A DNA stretch of 64,000 nucleotides from Mycobacterium vicinigordonae (GCF_013466425.1 NZ_CP059165.1:1178001-1242000); one strand, 5' to 3'. Numbered from the stretch's first letter, positions 28,508 through 37,967 are shown. A program made the numbers and translations. The notes: generated by a model not told the origin, from the letters alone.

Positions 28508-29730
28508 CCGACACCACGATCGACCTTGCCCAACCGGGATTGTGGGCCGCACGGTTTCCCGACGACCTATTCGCCGAACTGCGAACTCACCAGCCGGTGT
28601 TTCACCAGCGACTCACCGACGACGTGAAATCCGCTGTCGGCCGCGAGTTCTGGGTCTGCACGAAGCATACCGACGTGGCCCGGGTGCATCGCGATTACGA
28701 GTCGTTCACGGCGACCCGGGGCCCGCTGATCCAGGACATGCCCCTGTTCGACCTCTACCCAGCCATCGTCAGCCTGGACCCGCCCGATCACACCGTGCGC
28801 CGCAGGGTGATCACCCGGGCGTTCACACCGCGCGCGGTCGCCAAGCTCGAAGACGGAATTCGGGCCCGGGCCAAGTCGATGGCCAGCGCTTTGCTGGATG
28901 CCGGTGGCGGCGAGTTCGTCGATTTGGCAGCGGGACTGCCGATCTCGGTGATCGGTGACATCGTCGGCATCCCGGAGCCGGACCGGCCACATGTCTTCGA
29001 GCTGATCGACAAGGTGCTCAAGACCGCGGGGGGAGGGCTGTCCATTCCTGGCGGCGACGATCTGATGCCGTTCATGGAGTTGTTCCAGTACGCCAGCGAG
29101 TTGACCGCCCAGAAGCGGGAACATCCCGTCGACGACATCTGGAGCGCGCTGTGCACCACCGAGATCACCGCCGAGTCGGGGGAACGCTTCCTGCTGCCGT
29201 CCAACGAGCTGGAAATCTTCTTCTTCATCCTGGGGTTGGCCGGTGCCGACACCACGCGAAATGCGTTGTGCGACGGGATCAGAGCCTTCGTCGCCAACCC
29301 TGAGCAGATCGAGGCGTACCGGTCGGACCCACAGGCCCGGCCTACCGCCGTGGAGGAGGTGGTCCGCTATTCCACACCGATCATGTTCTGGGTACGCGGC
29401 GCCACCAGAGACGTCACCCTGGGCGACACCCTGATCCCCGCGGGTGCGCGGGTCGTTACCATGCTGCGCTCAGCCAACCGTGACGAAGACGTCTTCACCG
29501 ATCCGTACACCTTCGACATCCGTCGCGAGCCCAACCCGCACCAGTCCTTCGGTGGCGGCGGCGCCCACCACTGCCTGGGGGCGATGCTGGCCCGCGCCGA
29601 GGTCAGGGCTGCACTCGACGAAATATTGTTGAACACCAATGAGATCGAGATCGGGGAGCCGAAGCTGTTGCTACCGAACATGGCCAACAACATGACCGTG
29701 TACGAATCGCTGCCGGTACGGCTGAGTTAG
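28504..29730 (+). CDS. Cytochrome P450
   Basis: 408 residues, soluble bacterial P450. I-helix LAGADTTRNA (~245), ExxR in EEVVRY (285-288), and haem loop FGGGGAHHCLGA with the thiolate ligand Cys357. The LDPPDHTVRRRVITRAFTPR block is typical of class I enzymes that take electrons from ferredoxin; no ferredoxin gene is next to it. The ATG overlaps the tetR stop. Resembles the mycobacterial CYP families acting on lipids or terpenoids, but I cannot assign the family. Converges with the MBL gene (4 nt overlap). Confidence 0.93.
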   Translation: MTDTTIDLAQPGLWAARFPDDLFAELRTHQPVFHQRLTDDVKSAVGREFWVCTKHTDVARVHRDYESFTATRGPLIQDMPLFDLYPAIVSLDPPDHTVRRRVITRAFTPRAVAKLEDGIRARAKSMASALLDAGGGEFVDLAAGLPISVIGDIVGIPEPDRPHVFELIDKVLKTAGGGLSIPGGDDLMPFMELFQYASELTAQKREHPVDDIWSALCTTEITAESGERFLLPSNELEIFFFILGLAGADTTRNALCDGIRAFVANPEQIEAYRSDPQARPTAVEEVVRYSTPIMFWVRGATRDVTLGDTLIPAGARVVTMLRSANRDEDVFTDPYTFDIRREPNPHQSFGGGGAHHCLGAMLARAEVRAALDEILLNTNEIEIGEPKLLLPNMANNMTVYESLPVRLS

Positions 29731-30653
29731 AGGCGCGCGAAGTCCAGCCAGCTCTCGACCTCGAACCCGTTCTCGGCAGTACGCAGGGTCGCGCCCCCGC
29801 GGCCTGGGTAGTGCGCGGGGACCACCACCGCGCCGGCCCTGGTGGCCTCGGCGAAGATGCGACGACGGCTGACAGCCGCGGCATCGGCGTTCACGTCGAA
29901 AGCGCAGGCGTCGTTGGGCCGGCGCACCTGCACCGGGCTGTGGGTGAGGTCGCCGACGAAGATGGCGGGCCGGCCGGCCTCCAGCCACAGTACCGACGAG
30001 CCCGGGGTGTGCCCGGGTGCCGGCCGCAGCCGCAGCGACGGGCTGATCTGGTAGTCATCAGACCATTGGACGATCTGCTGGTCGACGGGCAGCACGCTGT
30101 CTTCGAACACCAGGCGGTTGCCGCGCTGCGCCAACGCTTCTTCCTCGCTGCGCGGCCGTTGCTGCGCCGCCCGCCCGTCAGGATGGAAGTGGCGGTAGTC
30201 GGGCGCCGGTACCAGGTATGCGGCATTGGGAAAGGTGGGAATCCAAGAGCCGTTGTCCAGCATGGTGTTCCACCCGACATGGTCGGAGTGCACGTGCGTG
30301 TTCACCACCACGTCAACCGCGTGGCGGTCGACCCCGGCGGCCCGTAACGCGGTGAGGAAGCCCGTGTCGAGGTGATCCAGCGGCGGCATGTGCGGGCGGT
30401 CGCGGTCGTTGCCGACCCCCGTGTCCACCACGACCGTGAGCCCGTCAACCTCGATGACCCAGCTCTGGACAGCGATATGCCACTGGTCGGTGCGCGGGTC
30501 GAAGAAATCCGGCACCAGCAGGTCGGCGTTGTCGTGCCACCCCGACGGCGGCGTGTCCGGGAAAGTGCGGGTGGGCAGGTCGAAGCGCAGTTCCACCACC
30601 CGGGTGACCGTGGCGCGGCCCAGACCGATCCGATCCGTCAAACTCCTCAGCAC
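29727..30653 (-). CDS. MBL-fold metallo-hydrolase
   Basis: 308 residues from GTG 30653; this start is uncertain because the GAGGA sequence is too close, and TTG 30641 or GTG 30599 remain possible. Metallo-beta-lactamase fold: VVDTGVGND, zinc motif NTHVHSDHVGWN (HxHxDH), APGHTPGSSVLW and FVGDLTHSP. Similar to AHL-lactonase-like and AttM-type hydrolases; the true substrate is unknown. Next gene on its strand, fucA, is ~100 bp upstream. Confidence 0.85.
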   Translation of the reverse strand: MLRSLTDRIGLGRATVTRVVELRFDLPTRTFPDTPPSGWHDNADLLVPDFFDPRTDQWHIAVQSWVIEVDGLTVVVDTGVGNDRDRPHMPPLDHLDTGFLTALRAAGVDRHAVDVVVNTHVHSDHVGWNTMLDNGSWIPTFPNAAYLVPAPDYRHFHPDGRAAQQRPRSEEEALAQRGNRLVFEDSVLPVDQQIVQWSDDYQISPSLRLRPAPGHTPGSSVLWLEAGRPAIFVGDLTHSPVQVRRPNDACAFDVNADAAAVSRRRIFAEATRAGAVVVPAHYPGRGGATLRTAENGFEVESWLDFARL

Positions 30654-30751
30654 TCCTCGCTGTGAATGTGCATCGTGCGACGCGCTGTTGGCGTGTCGTG
30701 TCGCAGGATTCGCAGTCGGCGAATGGGACTGGCCACGGCGGGTCAGGGTGA

Positions 30752-31405
30752 CTAAGTGTTGGCCCGCAAGTAGCTGTAGACCCCGGCGAAGTTGCGGTTC
30801 ACTTCCTCTGGAACAGCTACCGGTCCACCCAGAGCCCTTGCCCCCCAAGCAATTTGGGCAGTACGTTCGACCAGGGCAGTGATGTGCAGCACCTTGTCGG
30901 GCCGCGGTCCCACGGCCACCAGACCGTGGTTGGCAACCAGCGCAGCCCCACGACCCTCCAGCGCCCTGACCGCGTTGGTGCCGACATCGGGTGTGCCGGA
31001 GGCGGCGTAGTCGGCGCAGCGCACGTCGCCGCCGCAGTACACGGCAAACTCGTCAATACAGGCGGGGATCGGCTGATGCGCCACGGCGAACATGGTTGCC
31101 CACACCGGATGGCTGTGGATGACGCTGCCGATGTCGTCGAAGGCCTGGAAACATGCCAGATGCAATGCCATCTCGGTGGACGGCATGCGGCCGTCCTTGG
31201 CTTGCAGCACAGCACCTTCCGGGTCGACCAGCACCAGGTCGTCGAGGTCCATGTCGGCATAGTCGACCGACGACGGCGTGATTACCAGGTTGCCGTCCGG
31301 ACGGCGGGCCGAGATGTTGCCGGCCGTGCCTTCGACCAAACCGCGGCGCAACATGTCCTTGGCGGCCGCCAGCACAGCCCGTTCGGCGTTCTCAACAGAT
31401 TTCAT
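30752..31405 (-). CDS. fucA: Class II aldolase, L-fuculose-phosphate aldolase type
   Basis: 217 residues, close to M. tuberculosis Rv0727c (218 aa). Class II aldolase/adducin domain: GTAGNISAR near residue 27, zinc ligands in HSHPVWATMF (~97) and NHGLVAVG (~158), Glu in the PSTEMALH segment. Cleaves a sugar phosphate to glycerone phosphate plus an aldehyde in characterised relatives; the substrate here is inferred. Overlaps serA2 by 4 nt, forming a serA2-fucA operon opposite xylB, which suggests a small sugar or sugar-acid pathway. Confidence 0.9.
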   Translation of the reverse strand: MKSVENAERAVLAAAKDMLRRGLVEGTAGNISARRPDGNLVITPSSVDYADMDLDDLVLVDPEGAVLQAKDGRMPSTEMALHLACFQAFDDIGSVIHSHPVWATMFAVAHQPIPACIDEFAVYCGGDVRCADYAASGTPDVGTNAVRALEGRGAALVANHGLVAVGPRPDKVLHITALVERTAQIAWGARALGGPVAVPEEVNRNFAGVYSYLRANT

Positions 31406-32382
31406 GAGCCCAGCACCTCCGGGTTGACGATATGTGCGGGTGTGGCACCGGACAGTAGCGCCTCCAGATCATCGGCAACCATCTGCGCCTGCCTGGCCTC
31501 AGTGTCCCAGGTGGCTCCGCCGATATGCGGGGTCAGTACCACGTTCGGCATGGTCGTCAGCGGATGGTCGGTCGGCAGCCACTCGCCGGCGAAGTGGTCC
31601 AGCCCGGCCGCGGCAACCTTGCCGCTGCGCAGGGCGTCAACCAGTGCATCGGTGTCATGCAGCTGGGCGCGTGCGCTGTTGAGGAAGACGACGCCGTCGC
31701 GCATCGCGGCGAACTGCGCGGCGCCGATCATCCCGGCGGTGTCGTCGGTGACCGGTGCATGCAGCGAGACCACCTCGGCCTCGGCCAGCAACTCCTCGAG
31801 GCTGTGGTTTGCCTCGTCGCTGTACGGGTCATAAGCGATGACCTGTAGCCCCAGCCCCTCCAGCCGCCACCGGGTGGCCCGGCCGACCGCGCCCAGACCC
31901 ACCAGCCCGGCCGTACGCCCGGCGATCTCCCAGCCGCGGAACCGTTGATAGGGGATGGTGCCGTCACGAAACATGTTGCCGCTGCGTACATCCGCGTCCG
32001 CGGTCAACAGGTGCCGGGTGGCGGCCAGCAGCAACGCCACCGTCATCTCGGCGACCGCGTCGGCGTTGCGGGCGGGAGCGTTGAGCACCGGAATGCCGGC
32101 CGCGGTGGCGCCGGAGATGTCGACATTGTTGGGATCGCCGCGGGTGGAAGCGATTGCGCGCAGACCCAGGCGCAACACCGGACCTTCCACCGAATCACTC
32201 TCCACCACAACGACGTCAGCCGCTTCGGCCGTGATCCGCTCGGCCAGCTGCTCGGCGCTGTAGATCCGCAGCGGGGTTGCCTCGATCCAGGGGTCGTACA
32301 CCACGTCGGCAAGTTGACGGAGTTTGTCGAACCCAGGTCCGCGCAGTGGGGCGGTCACCAAGGCACGTGGTCGAGAGGTCAC
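31402..32382 (-). CDS. serA2: D-2-hydroxyacid (phosphoglycerate-type) dehydrogenase
   Basis: 326 residues, equivalent to Rv0728c. Two-domain NAD enzyme: GLVGLGAVGRATRWRLEGLG is the dinucleotide motif (~152), followed by YDPYSDEANHSLEELLAEAE; catalytic Arg in NSARAQLHDTDAL, Glu in the LDHFAGEWLP segment, and His in LTPHIGGATWD. GTG start at 32382, 22 bp from the divergent xylB start. Lacks the ACT domain of true SerA, so a role in sugar-acid or hydroxy-acid metabolism is likelier than serine synthesis. Confidence 0.9.
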   Translation of the reverse strand: MTSRPRALVTAPLRGPGFDKLRQLADVVYDPWIEATPLRIYSAEQLAERITAEAADVVVVESDSVEGPVLRLGLRAIASTRGDPNNVDISGATAAGIPVLNAPARNADAVAEMTVALLLAATRHLLTADADVRSGNMFRDGTIPYQRFRGWEIAGRTAGLVGLGAVGRATRWRLEGLGLQVIAYDPYSDEANHSLEELLAEAEVVSLHAPVTDDTAGMIGAAQFAAMRDGVVFLNSARAQLHDTDALVDALRSGKVAAAGLDHFAGEWLPTDHPLTTMPNVVLTPHIGGATWDTEARQAQMVADDLEALLSGATPAHIVNPEVLGS

Positions 32383-32403
32383 GTCTGCCTATGCTGGCGT
32401 ACC

Positions 32404-33759
32404 GTGGCGCCCGTGTCACGCTTCGATGCGCAGGGCCTCACGATCGGCATCGACATCGGCACGACGGCGGCCAAGGCGGTCGCGGTCGGCGAGAGTGGAC
32501 GCGTGCACGCTCGGGCGCGCATTCCGCATCGGTTGCGGGTGCCCTCGCCCGATCAGTTCGAACACGATGCCGAGGAGGCATGGCGGCGGGGTCCGGTCGC
32601 AGCCCTCGAGCAGCTCAATACTCCGGACGCGAAGGCGGTGGCCGTTTCGTCGATGGTGCCGTCGATGACCGCCGTCGACGCCGTCGGCCGACCGATCACG
32701 CCGGGGCTGCTTTACGGCGACAGCCGGGGCCGGGTGCCGGGTGCCGCCGAGCCGCCCTTGCCGGCGTTGGGTGAGGCGGCGGAGTTTCTGCGCTGGACGG
32801 CCGCGCAGGCACCCGACGCGGCCGGGTACTGGCCTGCGCCGGCGGTCGCCAACCACGCGCTGGCCGGTGAAGCGGTGATCGACTTCGCAACCGCCGTCAC
32901 CAGCCTGCCGCTGTTCGACGGCGCCGGATGGAATGCGGCGGCGTGCGCCGAGCGTGGCGCCAGGGTCGATCAGATGCCCAGGGTCGAAACGTTTGGCACC
33001 GCCGCCGGGGAGGTGCGCGGAAGCTCCGGGGTGCTGGCGGTGGGTGCCATCGACGCCCTGTGCGAACAGATCGTGGCCGGCGCCGACCACGATGGCGACG
33101 TGCTGGTGTTGTGCGGCACCACCCTGATCGTGTGGACCACCGTCTCCGAGGCGCGACAGGTGCCCGGATTGTGGACCATTCCGCACACCACCGCCGGCAA
33201 GAGTCAGATAGGTGGCGCCAGCAATGCCGGTGGATTATTTCTCAACTGGGTGGATCGTGTTGTGGCACAAGCCGATCCGGATGCCGCCGATCCGCGGCTG
33301 GTGCCAGTGTGGCTGCCCTACATCCGCGGCGAGCGCACCCCGTTCCACGATCCGGACCGCCGCGCCAAGCTCGACGGCGTAGACCTCACCCACGATGCGG
33401 CGGCGCTGCGGCGCGCGGCCTACGAAGCGTCCGGCTTCGCGGTACGGCAGATCCTGGAACTAGGTGGTGCGCCGGTGCGCCGCATCATCGCCACGGGTGG
33501 CGGTACCCGGGTAGCGCCCTGGATGCAGGCCATCGCCGACGCGACCGGGCGGCCGGTCGAGGTGTCGGCGGCGGCTGAGGGGGCGGCGCTGGGTGCGGCG
33601 TTCCTGGCCCGGATGGCGGTCGGGCTGGAATCGGTGATCACCGATGCGTCCCGGTGGGCCGCCGTGGAGCGGGTGGTGGAGCCCCGCCCGGAATGGCTGG
33701 CGCCAACCAGGGATCGGTATCGCCGGTTCCTGGAACTCAGCGGATCGAAACTCTGCTAG
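32404..33759 (+). CDS. xylB: FGGY-family carbohydrate kinase (xylulokinase-like)
   Basis: 451 residues from GTG 32404 (alternative GTG 32413), matching Rv0729 (448 aa). N-terminal ATPase motif LTIGIDIGTTAAKAVAVG, catalytic Asp in LLYGDSRGR, C-terminal adenosine motif RIIATGGGTRVAPWMQAIAD. Phosphorylates a sugar; xylulose is a name carried from homology. TATGCT at 32390-32395 lies 8 nt before the GTG, so the message may be leaderless. Divergent from serA2-fucA, which probably share the pathway. Confidence 0.9.
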   Translation: MAPVSRFDAQGLTIGIDIGTTAAKAVAVGESGRVHARARIPHRLRVPSPDQFEHDAEEAWRRGPVAALEQLNTPDAKAVAVSSMVPSMTAVDAVGRPITPGLLYGDSRGRVPGAAEPPLPALGEAAEFLRWTAAQAPDAAGYWPAPAVANHALAGEAVIDFATAVTSLPLFDGAGWNAAACAERGARVDQMPRVETFGTAAGEVRGSSGVLAVGAIDALCEQIVAGADHDGDVLVLCGTTLIVWTTVSEARQVPGLWTIPHTTAGKSQIGGASNAGGLFLNWVDRVVAQADPDAADPRLVPVWLPYIRGERTPFHDPDRRAKLDGVDLTHDAAALRRAAYEASGFAVRQILELGGAPVRRIIATGGGTRVAPWMQAIADATGRPVEVSAAAEGAALGAAFLARMAVGLESVITDASRWAAVERVVEPRPEWLAPTRDRYRRFLELSGSKLC

Positions 33760-33823
33760 CGGAATGGGGGATCGGTCCCGGATTGGTGGCGCGCGCGGCG
33801 GCACCTCGTTCTAGTCTTATGCA

Positions 33824-34489
33824 ATGACCGACCACGACCAGACCGCCGCCCGTCGAGAGATCGCAGATGCCCTACTTGCCGCATTGGAACGGCGGCACGA
33901 GGTCGCCGATGCCATCGTCGAGGCCAAGAACAAGGCCGCGGCGGTCGAGTCGATCGTCACGCTGCTGGGCACCTCGCACCTGGCAGCGGACGCCGTGATG
34001 AGCATGTCATTCGAACAGCTCACCCAAGACGCGCGCGCGAAGATTCTGGCCGAGCTCGAAGACTTGAACAAGCAGCTCAGCTTCGCTATGCAAGATCGGC
34101 CGGCCAGCTTGGGTGAGACGCTCGAGCTGCGCGCGTTCTCGGCGGCCGAGGACCGCGATATCTTCACCGCGCGCACCGACGAGATCAAGGCCGCAGGTGA
34201 CGGGTCCGGTCTGCCCGCCGGTGCCATCGACGACGAGATCAAGTCGGCACTGAAGCGGCTGCGCGACGAAGAGGCCGCCTGGTTCGTGGCGGTGGATTCC
34301 GGCGAAAAGGTCGGCATGGTGTTCGGCGAACTGCACCAGGGTGAGGTCAACGTCCGCATCTGGATCCACCCCGAGCACCGCAAGAAAGGCTACGGCACCG
34401 CGGCGCTGCGCAAGTCTCGCTCGGAAATGGCCTGGGCCTTCCCGGCGGTGCCCATGGTGGTCCGCGCGCCGGCGGCTAAACCCGAGTAG
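33824..34489 (+). CDS. GNAT acetyltransferase with GyrA-like coiled-coil N-terminus
   Basis: 221 residues, equivalent to Rv0730. Residues ~95-221 form a GNAT domain with the acetyl-CoA motif IWIHPEHRKKGYGTAALRKS (R-x-x-G-x-G type). Residues ~10-85 resemble the coiled-coil arm of GyrA/ParC: ALLAALERRHEVADAIVEAK, then DAVMSMSFEQLT, paralleling LLxALxxLDExIxxI and AxAILDMxLxxLT of gyrase. This resemblance is by eye. Likely leaderless: TAGTCT at 33812-33817, 6 nt, then ATG. Target of acetylation unknown. Confidence 0.8.
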   Translation: MTDHDQTAARREIADALLAALERRHEVADAIVEAKNKAAAVESIVTLLGTSHLAADAVMSMSFEQLTQDARAKILAELEDLNKQLSFAMQDRPASLGETLELRAFSAAEDRDIFTARTDEIKAAGDGSGLPAGAIDDEIKSALKRLRDEEAAWFVAVDSGEKVGMVFGELHQGEVNVRIWIHPEHRKKGYGTAALRKSRSEMAWAFPAVPMVVRAPAAKPE

Positions 34490-34506
34490 CGCAACGCAAT
34501 TCGCGG

Positions 34507-35421
34507 CTAATTGCGGGTTGCGGCGACGGTGACGATGTTGCGCAACTGGGCCAGTTCGGATTCCTCGGGAAAGCTGCGTCCGTATTCTCCGAACAGCTCG
34601 CGTCGTGGCCGGGTGTTTACCTGCCAGCCCAGCCCGGTGAGGTAGTCGACCACGTTGTTGCGCTCGCCGTCGTAGAACAGTCCGGACAAGTCGATGTCGC
34701 AGCCGAAATTAGCCCACCGCTGACTGAACTGCTGAGCGCGCTCGGACATCGCCACCCCGGAGTCCGGGTGGAATTCGGTGGCAAGTCTGCTACCCGGTCC
34801 GCTGAGCGTGGTGACGTTGTCGAAAAGCAGGTCCTGCGCTTCAGGCGGTAGGTACATCAGCAACCCTTCGGCGATCCACGCCGTGGCCCGTGACGGGTCG
34901 AATCCGCTGTGGCGCAGCGCAGCCGGCCAATCGTCGCGCAGATCGATGCTCACCGATTTGCGGTGCGCCGAGGGGCTGGCTCCCAGTGCCGACAGGGTGG
35001 CGTTTTTGAACTCGATGACCTTGGGCTGGTCGATCTCGTACACCACAGTCCCGCGCGGCCACGACAATCGGTAGCCGCGGGCGTCCAAGCCCGACGCCAG
35101 GATCACAGCCTGCCGGATCCCGGAACGGGCGGCGTCGAGGAGAAACTCGTCGAAGAAGCGGGTGCGGACCGCTATCGAGTCGATCTCGAGCTGGAAGTCG
35201 TGCTCTGTGTGCCCGCCCGGGAGGTTGCCATCGGCCAGCCGGGTAAAGAAGTCCAGGCCGACGGCGCGCACCAAGGGCTCCGCGAACGGGTCGTCGATGA
35301 TGGGGTTGTCCTGCTTGGTGGCGACGGCGCGGGCGGCGGCCACCATCGTGGCTGTGGCTCCCACACTGGTCGCCAAGTCCCAGCTGTCACCTGCGGACCG
35401 CTGCAGCTCCGGGGAGGCCAT
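34507..35421 (-). CDS. UPF0677 SAM-dependent methyltransferase (3)
   Basis: 304 residues. Family blocks: [75 protein letters not shown] and [20 protein letters not shown] 35421 is one base from the stop of the upstream paralogue, so the pair is a single transcription unit. Related to M. tuberculosis Rv0731c, where only one such gene is present at this position as I recall. Substrate unknown. Confidence 0.92.
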   Translation of the reverse strand: MASPELQRSAGDSWDLATSVGATATMVAAARAVATKQDNPIIDDPFAEPLVRAVGLDFFTRLADGNLPGGHTEHDFQLEIDSIAVRTRFFDEFLLDAARSGIRQAVILASGLDARGYRLSWPRGTVVYEIDQPKVIEFKNATLSALGASPSAHRKSVSIDLRDDWPAALRHSGFDPSRATAWIAEGLLMYLPPEAQDLLFDNVTTLSGPGSRLATEFHPDSGVAMSERAQQFSQRWANFGCDIDLSGLFYDGERNNVVDYLTGLGWQVNTRPRRELFGEYGRSFPEESELAQLRNIVTVAATRN

Positions 35422-35422
35422 C

Positions 35423-36367
35423 TCAGCAGCGCTCCGCGCTCAGGAAGGCCACTTCGCCGAATGGGGCGTCGTCGGCATCGGCAGGTGGCAAACCGTGTGC
35501 GGAGAACAAGTCGGCGTTGCCCACGCTGGTGGTATGCCAGCCGTGCGCGGCCAGATAGACGCCCGCGTCTGTGCGGTCGTCGAAATAGACCAGGGCGGCC
35601 ATGTCGAAATCGAGTCCGTGCCGGCTCCAACGCTCGTTCTGACGCTTCATGCGGCGGCGGAGTTCCTCCTCGTTGAGCGGATTAATGTCGAGCAGTCCTT
35701 CGGTGGCGAAGCGGCTGCCCCGAACGCTCTGCGCCGTGATCTGGTCGAGCAGGCGGTCCTGGGCCTCGGCCGGCAGATAACCCAACAAACCCTCGGCTAT
35801 CCACGCGGTGGGCTGCGTCGGGTCGAAGCCGGCGGCACGCAACGCGGTCGGCCAATCGTCTCGCAGGTCGACCGCCACCGTGCGGCGCTGCGCCGTCGGC
35901 TGCGACCCCAGACCGGCCAGCGTCGTGGTCTTGAATTCGATCACCGCGGGCTGGTCGACCTCGAAGACGGTGGTACCCGCAGGCCAGGGCAGACGATAGG
36001 CCCGCGAGTCCAGACCGGCAGCCAGGATCACGGCCTGCCGGATTCCGACCGCGGTTGCGTCGGCGAAGAAGTCGTCGAAGAACCTGGTGCGGACCGCCAT
36101 CGCGTTGGCGAACTGCGCTGCGCCGCGTGCCGTCTCTTCGTCGAGTTCTGCCGCGCTTAACTCACCGCTGGCCAGCCGGGCAAAGAAGTCGACGCCCACA
36201 GCCCGTACCAAAGGCTCCGCGAATTGATCGGTTGCTACCGCGCCGGCGCCGGCGGTGTCCCTGGCGGCCACCGCGCGCGCCGCTGCGACCATGGTGGCTG
36301 TCAGGCCCACACTGGACGCCAGGTCCCATGTGTCACCCTCGAACCGAGCGCTGGGCGTCTGGGTCAT
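35423..36367 (-). CDS. UPF0677 SAM-dependent methyltransferase (4)
   Basis: 314 residues. [59 protein letters not shown] and [18 protein letters not shown]. Carries a short insertion ([12 protein letters not shown], ~36-47) not seen in the other three copies. First gene of its pair; a 17 bp AT-rich element lies 28 bp upstream, shared with the pair at 22282-24166. GGGAG at 36374-36378 (minus strand) serves as ribosome binding site. Confidence 0.92.
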   Translation of the reverse strand: MTQTPSARFEGDTWDLASSVGLTATMVAAARAVAARDTAGAGAVATDQFAEPLVRAVGVDFFARLASGELSAAELDEETARGAAQFANAMAVRTRFFDDFFADATAVGIRQAVILAAGLDSRAYRLPWPAGTTVFEVDQPAVIEFKTTTLAGLGSQPTAQRRTVAVDLRDDWPTALRAAGFDPTQPTAWIAEGLLGYLPAEAQDRLLDQITAQSVRGSRFATEGLLDINPLNEEELRRRMKRQNERWSRHGLDFDMAALVYFDDRTDAGVYLAAHGWHTTSVGNADLFSAHGLPPADADDAPFGEVAFLSAERC

Positions 36368-36394
36368 TCATACGCTCCCGAAAGTCAGATCTGT

Positions 36395-36411
36395 TATTTA
36401 GCAAATATAAC
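36395..36411 (-). promoter_or_regulatory. Shared AT-rich element before methyltransferase pair B
   Basis: TATTTAGCAAATATAAC on the plus strand, 15 of 17 identical to 24197-24213, ending 28 bp from the start codon at 36367. Minus-strand reading GTTATATTTGCTAAATA, itself partly symmetric. Confidence 0.55.
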
Positions 36412-36644
36412 GAGCTATCCCGACTGTACGCCGTCCTCGGCACCGGGTCGTCGCGGACGGAGAGACGGCCCTGGCAGGGCCAGCTCACATCAGCTGTTAG
36501 TCTCGTACACGGTTTGACGCGCCCTGGCCTGCTGGTATCGGGCAGGTGTACGCGGCATAACCCCAGGAATGATCAGGAAAAGGACCCAGCCGGCCAACCC
36601 CCGGTTGACATGCCGCACCAGAGTTCGGCTGCGCAGGAGGAAGA

Positions 36645-37967
36645 GTGCTTTCGGCTTTCATCTCATCGCTGCGAACAGTCGACCTGAGACGGAAGATTCT
36701 CTTCACGCTGGGCATCGTCATCCTGTACCGCGTCGGCGCCACACTGCCGTCGCCTGGGGTCAACTTCCACAACGTGCAGCAGTGCATCAAAGAAGCCAGC
36801 GGCGGCCAGGCCGGACAGATCTACTCGCTGATCAACCTGTTCTCCGGCGGAGCGTTGCTGAAGCTGACGGTGTTCGCGGTCGGCGTGATGCCCTACATCA
36901 CCGCGAGCATCATCGTTCAGCTGCTCACCGTGGTCATCCCGCGCTTCGAAGAGCTGCGCAAGGAAGGGCAAGCTGGGCAGGCGAAGATGACGCAGTACAC
37001 GCGTTATCTCGCGATCGCGTTGGCCATTCTGCAGGCCACCAGCATCGTCGCGCTGGCGGCCAATGGCGGGCTGCTGCAAGGTTGTTCGCTGGACATCCTG
37101 TCCAACCAGACCATCTTCTCCGAGATCGTGATCGTGCTCGTGATGACCGCTGGCGCTGCCCTGGTGATGTGGATGGGCGAGCTGATCACCGAACGGGGTA
37201 TCGGCAATGGCATGTCGCTGCTGATCTTCGTCGGCATCGCCGCCCGTATTCCTGCCGAAGGCAACCAAATTCTGGAGAGCCGCGGCGGAATGATCTTCGC
37301 CGCGGTCTGCGGCGCGGCGCTGTTGATCATCGTCGGCGTGGTGTTCGTCGAACAGGGCCAACGACGAATTCCGGTGCAGTACGCCAAGCGCATGGTGGGG
37401 CGGCGGATGTACGGCGGTACCTCGACATATCTGCCGCTCAAGGTGAACCAGGCCGGCGTCATCCCGGTGATCTTCGCGTCCTCGCTGATCTACATCCCGA
37501 ACCTGATCACCCAACTGGTGAACAGCGGTGGTGGCGGTGGCCGCGGCTGGTGGAGCAAATTCGTCAGCAAATATCTGTCCGATCCGAGCAACCCGGTTTA
37601 TATCGGCATCTATTTCGGGCTGATCATCTTCTTCACGTACTTCTACGTCTCAATCACGTTCAATCCCGACGAACGCGCCGACGAGATGAAGAAGTTCGGC
37701 GGCTTCATCCCAGGTATTCGTCCCGGCCGTCCGACCGCCGACTATCTGCGCTACGTGCTGAGCCGGATCACTCTGCCGGGCTCGATCTACCTCGGTGTGA
37801 TCTCCGTGCTGCCCAACGTTTTCCTGCAGATGGGCAACAGCGGCGGGATCCAGAATCTACCGTTCGGGGGTACCGCGGTGCTGATCATGATCGGTGTCGG
37901 GTTGGATACGGTCAAGCAAATCGAGAGTCAGCTCATGCAGCGCAACTATGAAGGGTTCCTCAAGTGA
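36645..37967 (+). CDS. secY: Protein translocase subunit SecY
   Basis: 440 residues, ten predicted transmembrane helices; the channel of the general secretion pathway. Begins [19 protein letters not shown] after GTG 36645, with AGGAGGAAG at 36636-36644. Conserved [20 protein letters not shown] (plug and TM2 region) and a [13 protein letters not shown] cytoplasmic loop. Heads the secY-adk-map unit, ~17 kb from the rest of the spc operon. The 277 bp upstream holds a TAGTCT -10 candidate at 36498-36503 but no clear -35. Confidence 0.97.
   Translation: MLSAFISSLRTVDLRRKILFTLGIVILYRVGATLPSPGVNFHNVQQCIKEASGGQAGQIYSLINLFSGGALLKLTVFAVGVMPYITASIIVQLLTVVIPRFEELRKEGQAGQAKMTQYTRYLAIALAILQATSIVALAANGGLLQGCSLDILSNQTIFSEIVIVLVMTAGAALVMWMGELITERGIGNGMSLLIFVGIAARIPAEGNQILESRGGMIFAAVCGAALLIIVGVVFVEQGQRRIPVQYAKRMVGRRMYGGTSTYLPLKVNQAGVIPVIFASSLIYIPNLITQLVNSGGGGGRGWWSKFVSKYLSDPSNPVYIGIYFGLIIFFTYFYVSITFNPDERADEMKKFGGFIPGIRPGRPTADYLRYVLSRITLPGSIYLGVISVLPNVFLQMGNSGGIQNLPFGGTAVLIMIGVGLDTVKQIESQLMQRNYEGFLK

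Noticed and set aside
31945..32403. Upstream extension of the xylB frame
   Set aside because: This part lies antisense to serA2 and has no kinase similarity. The ATPase motif begins just after 32404.
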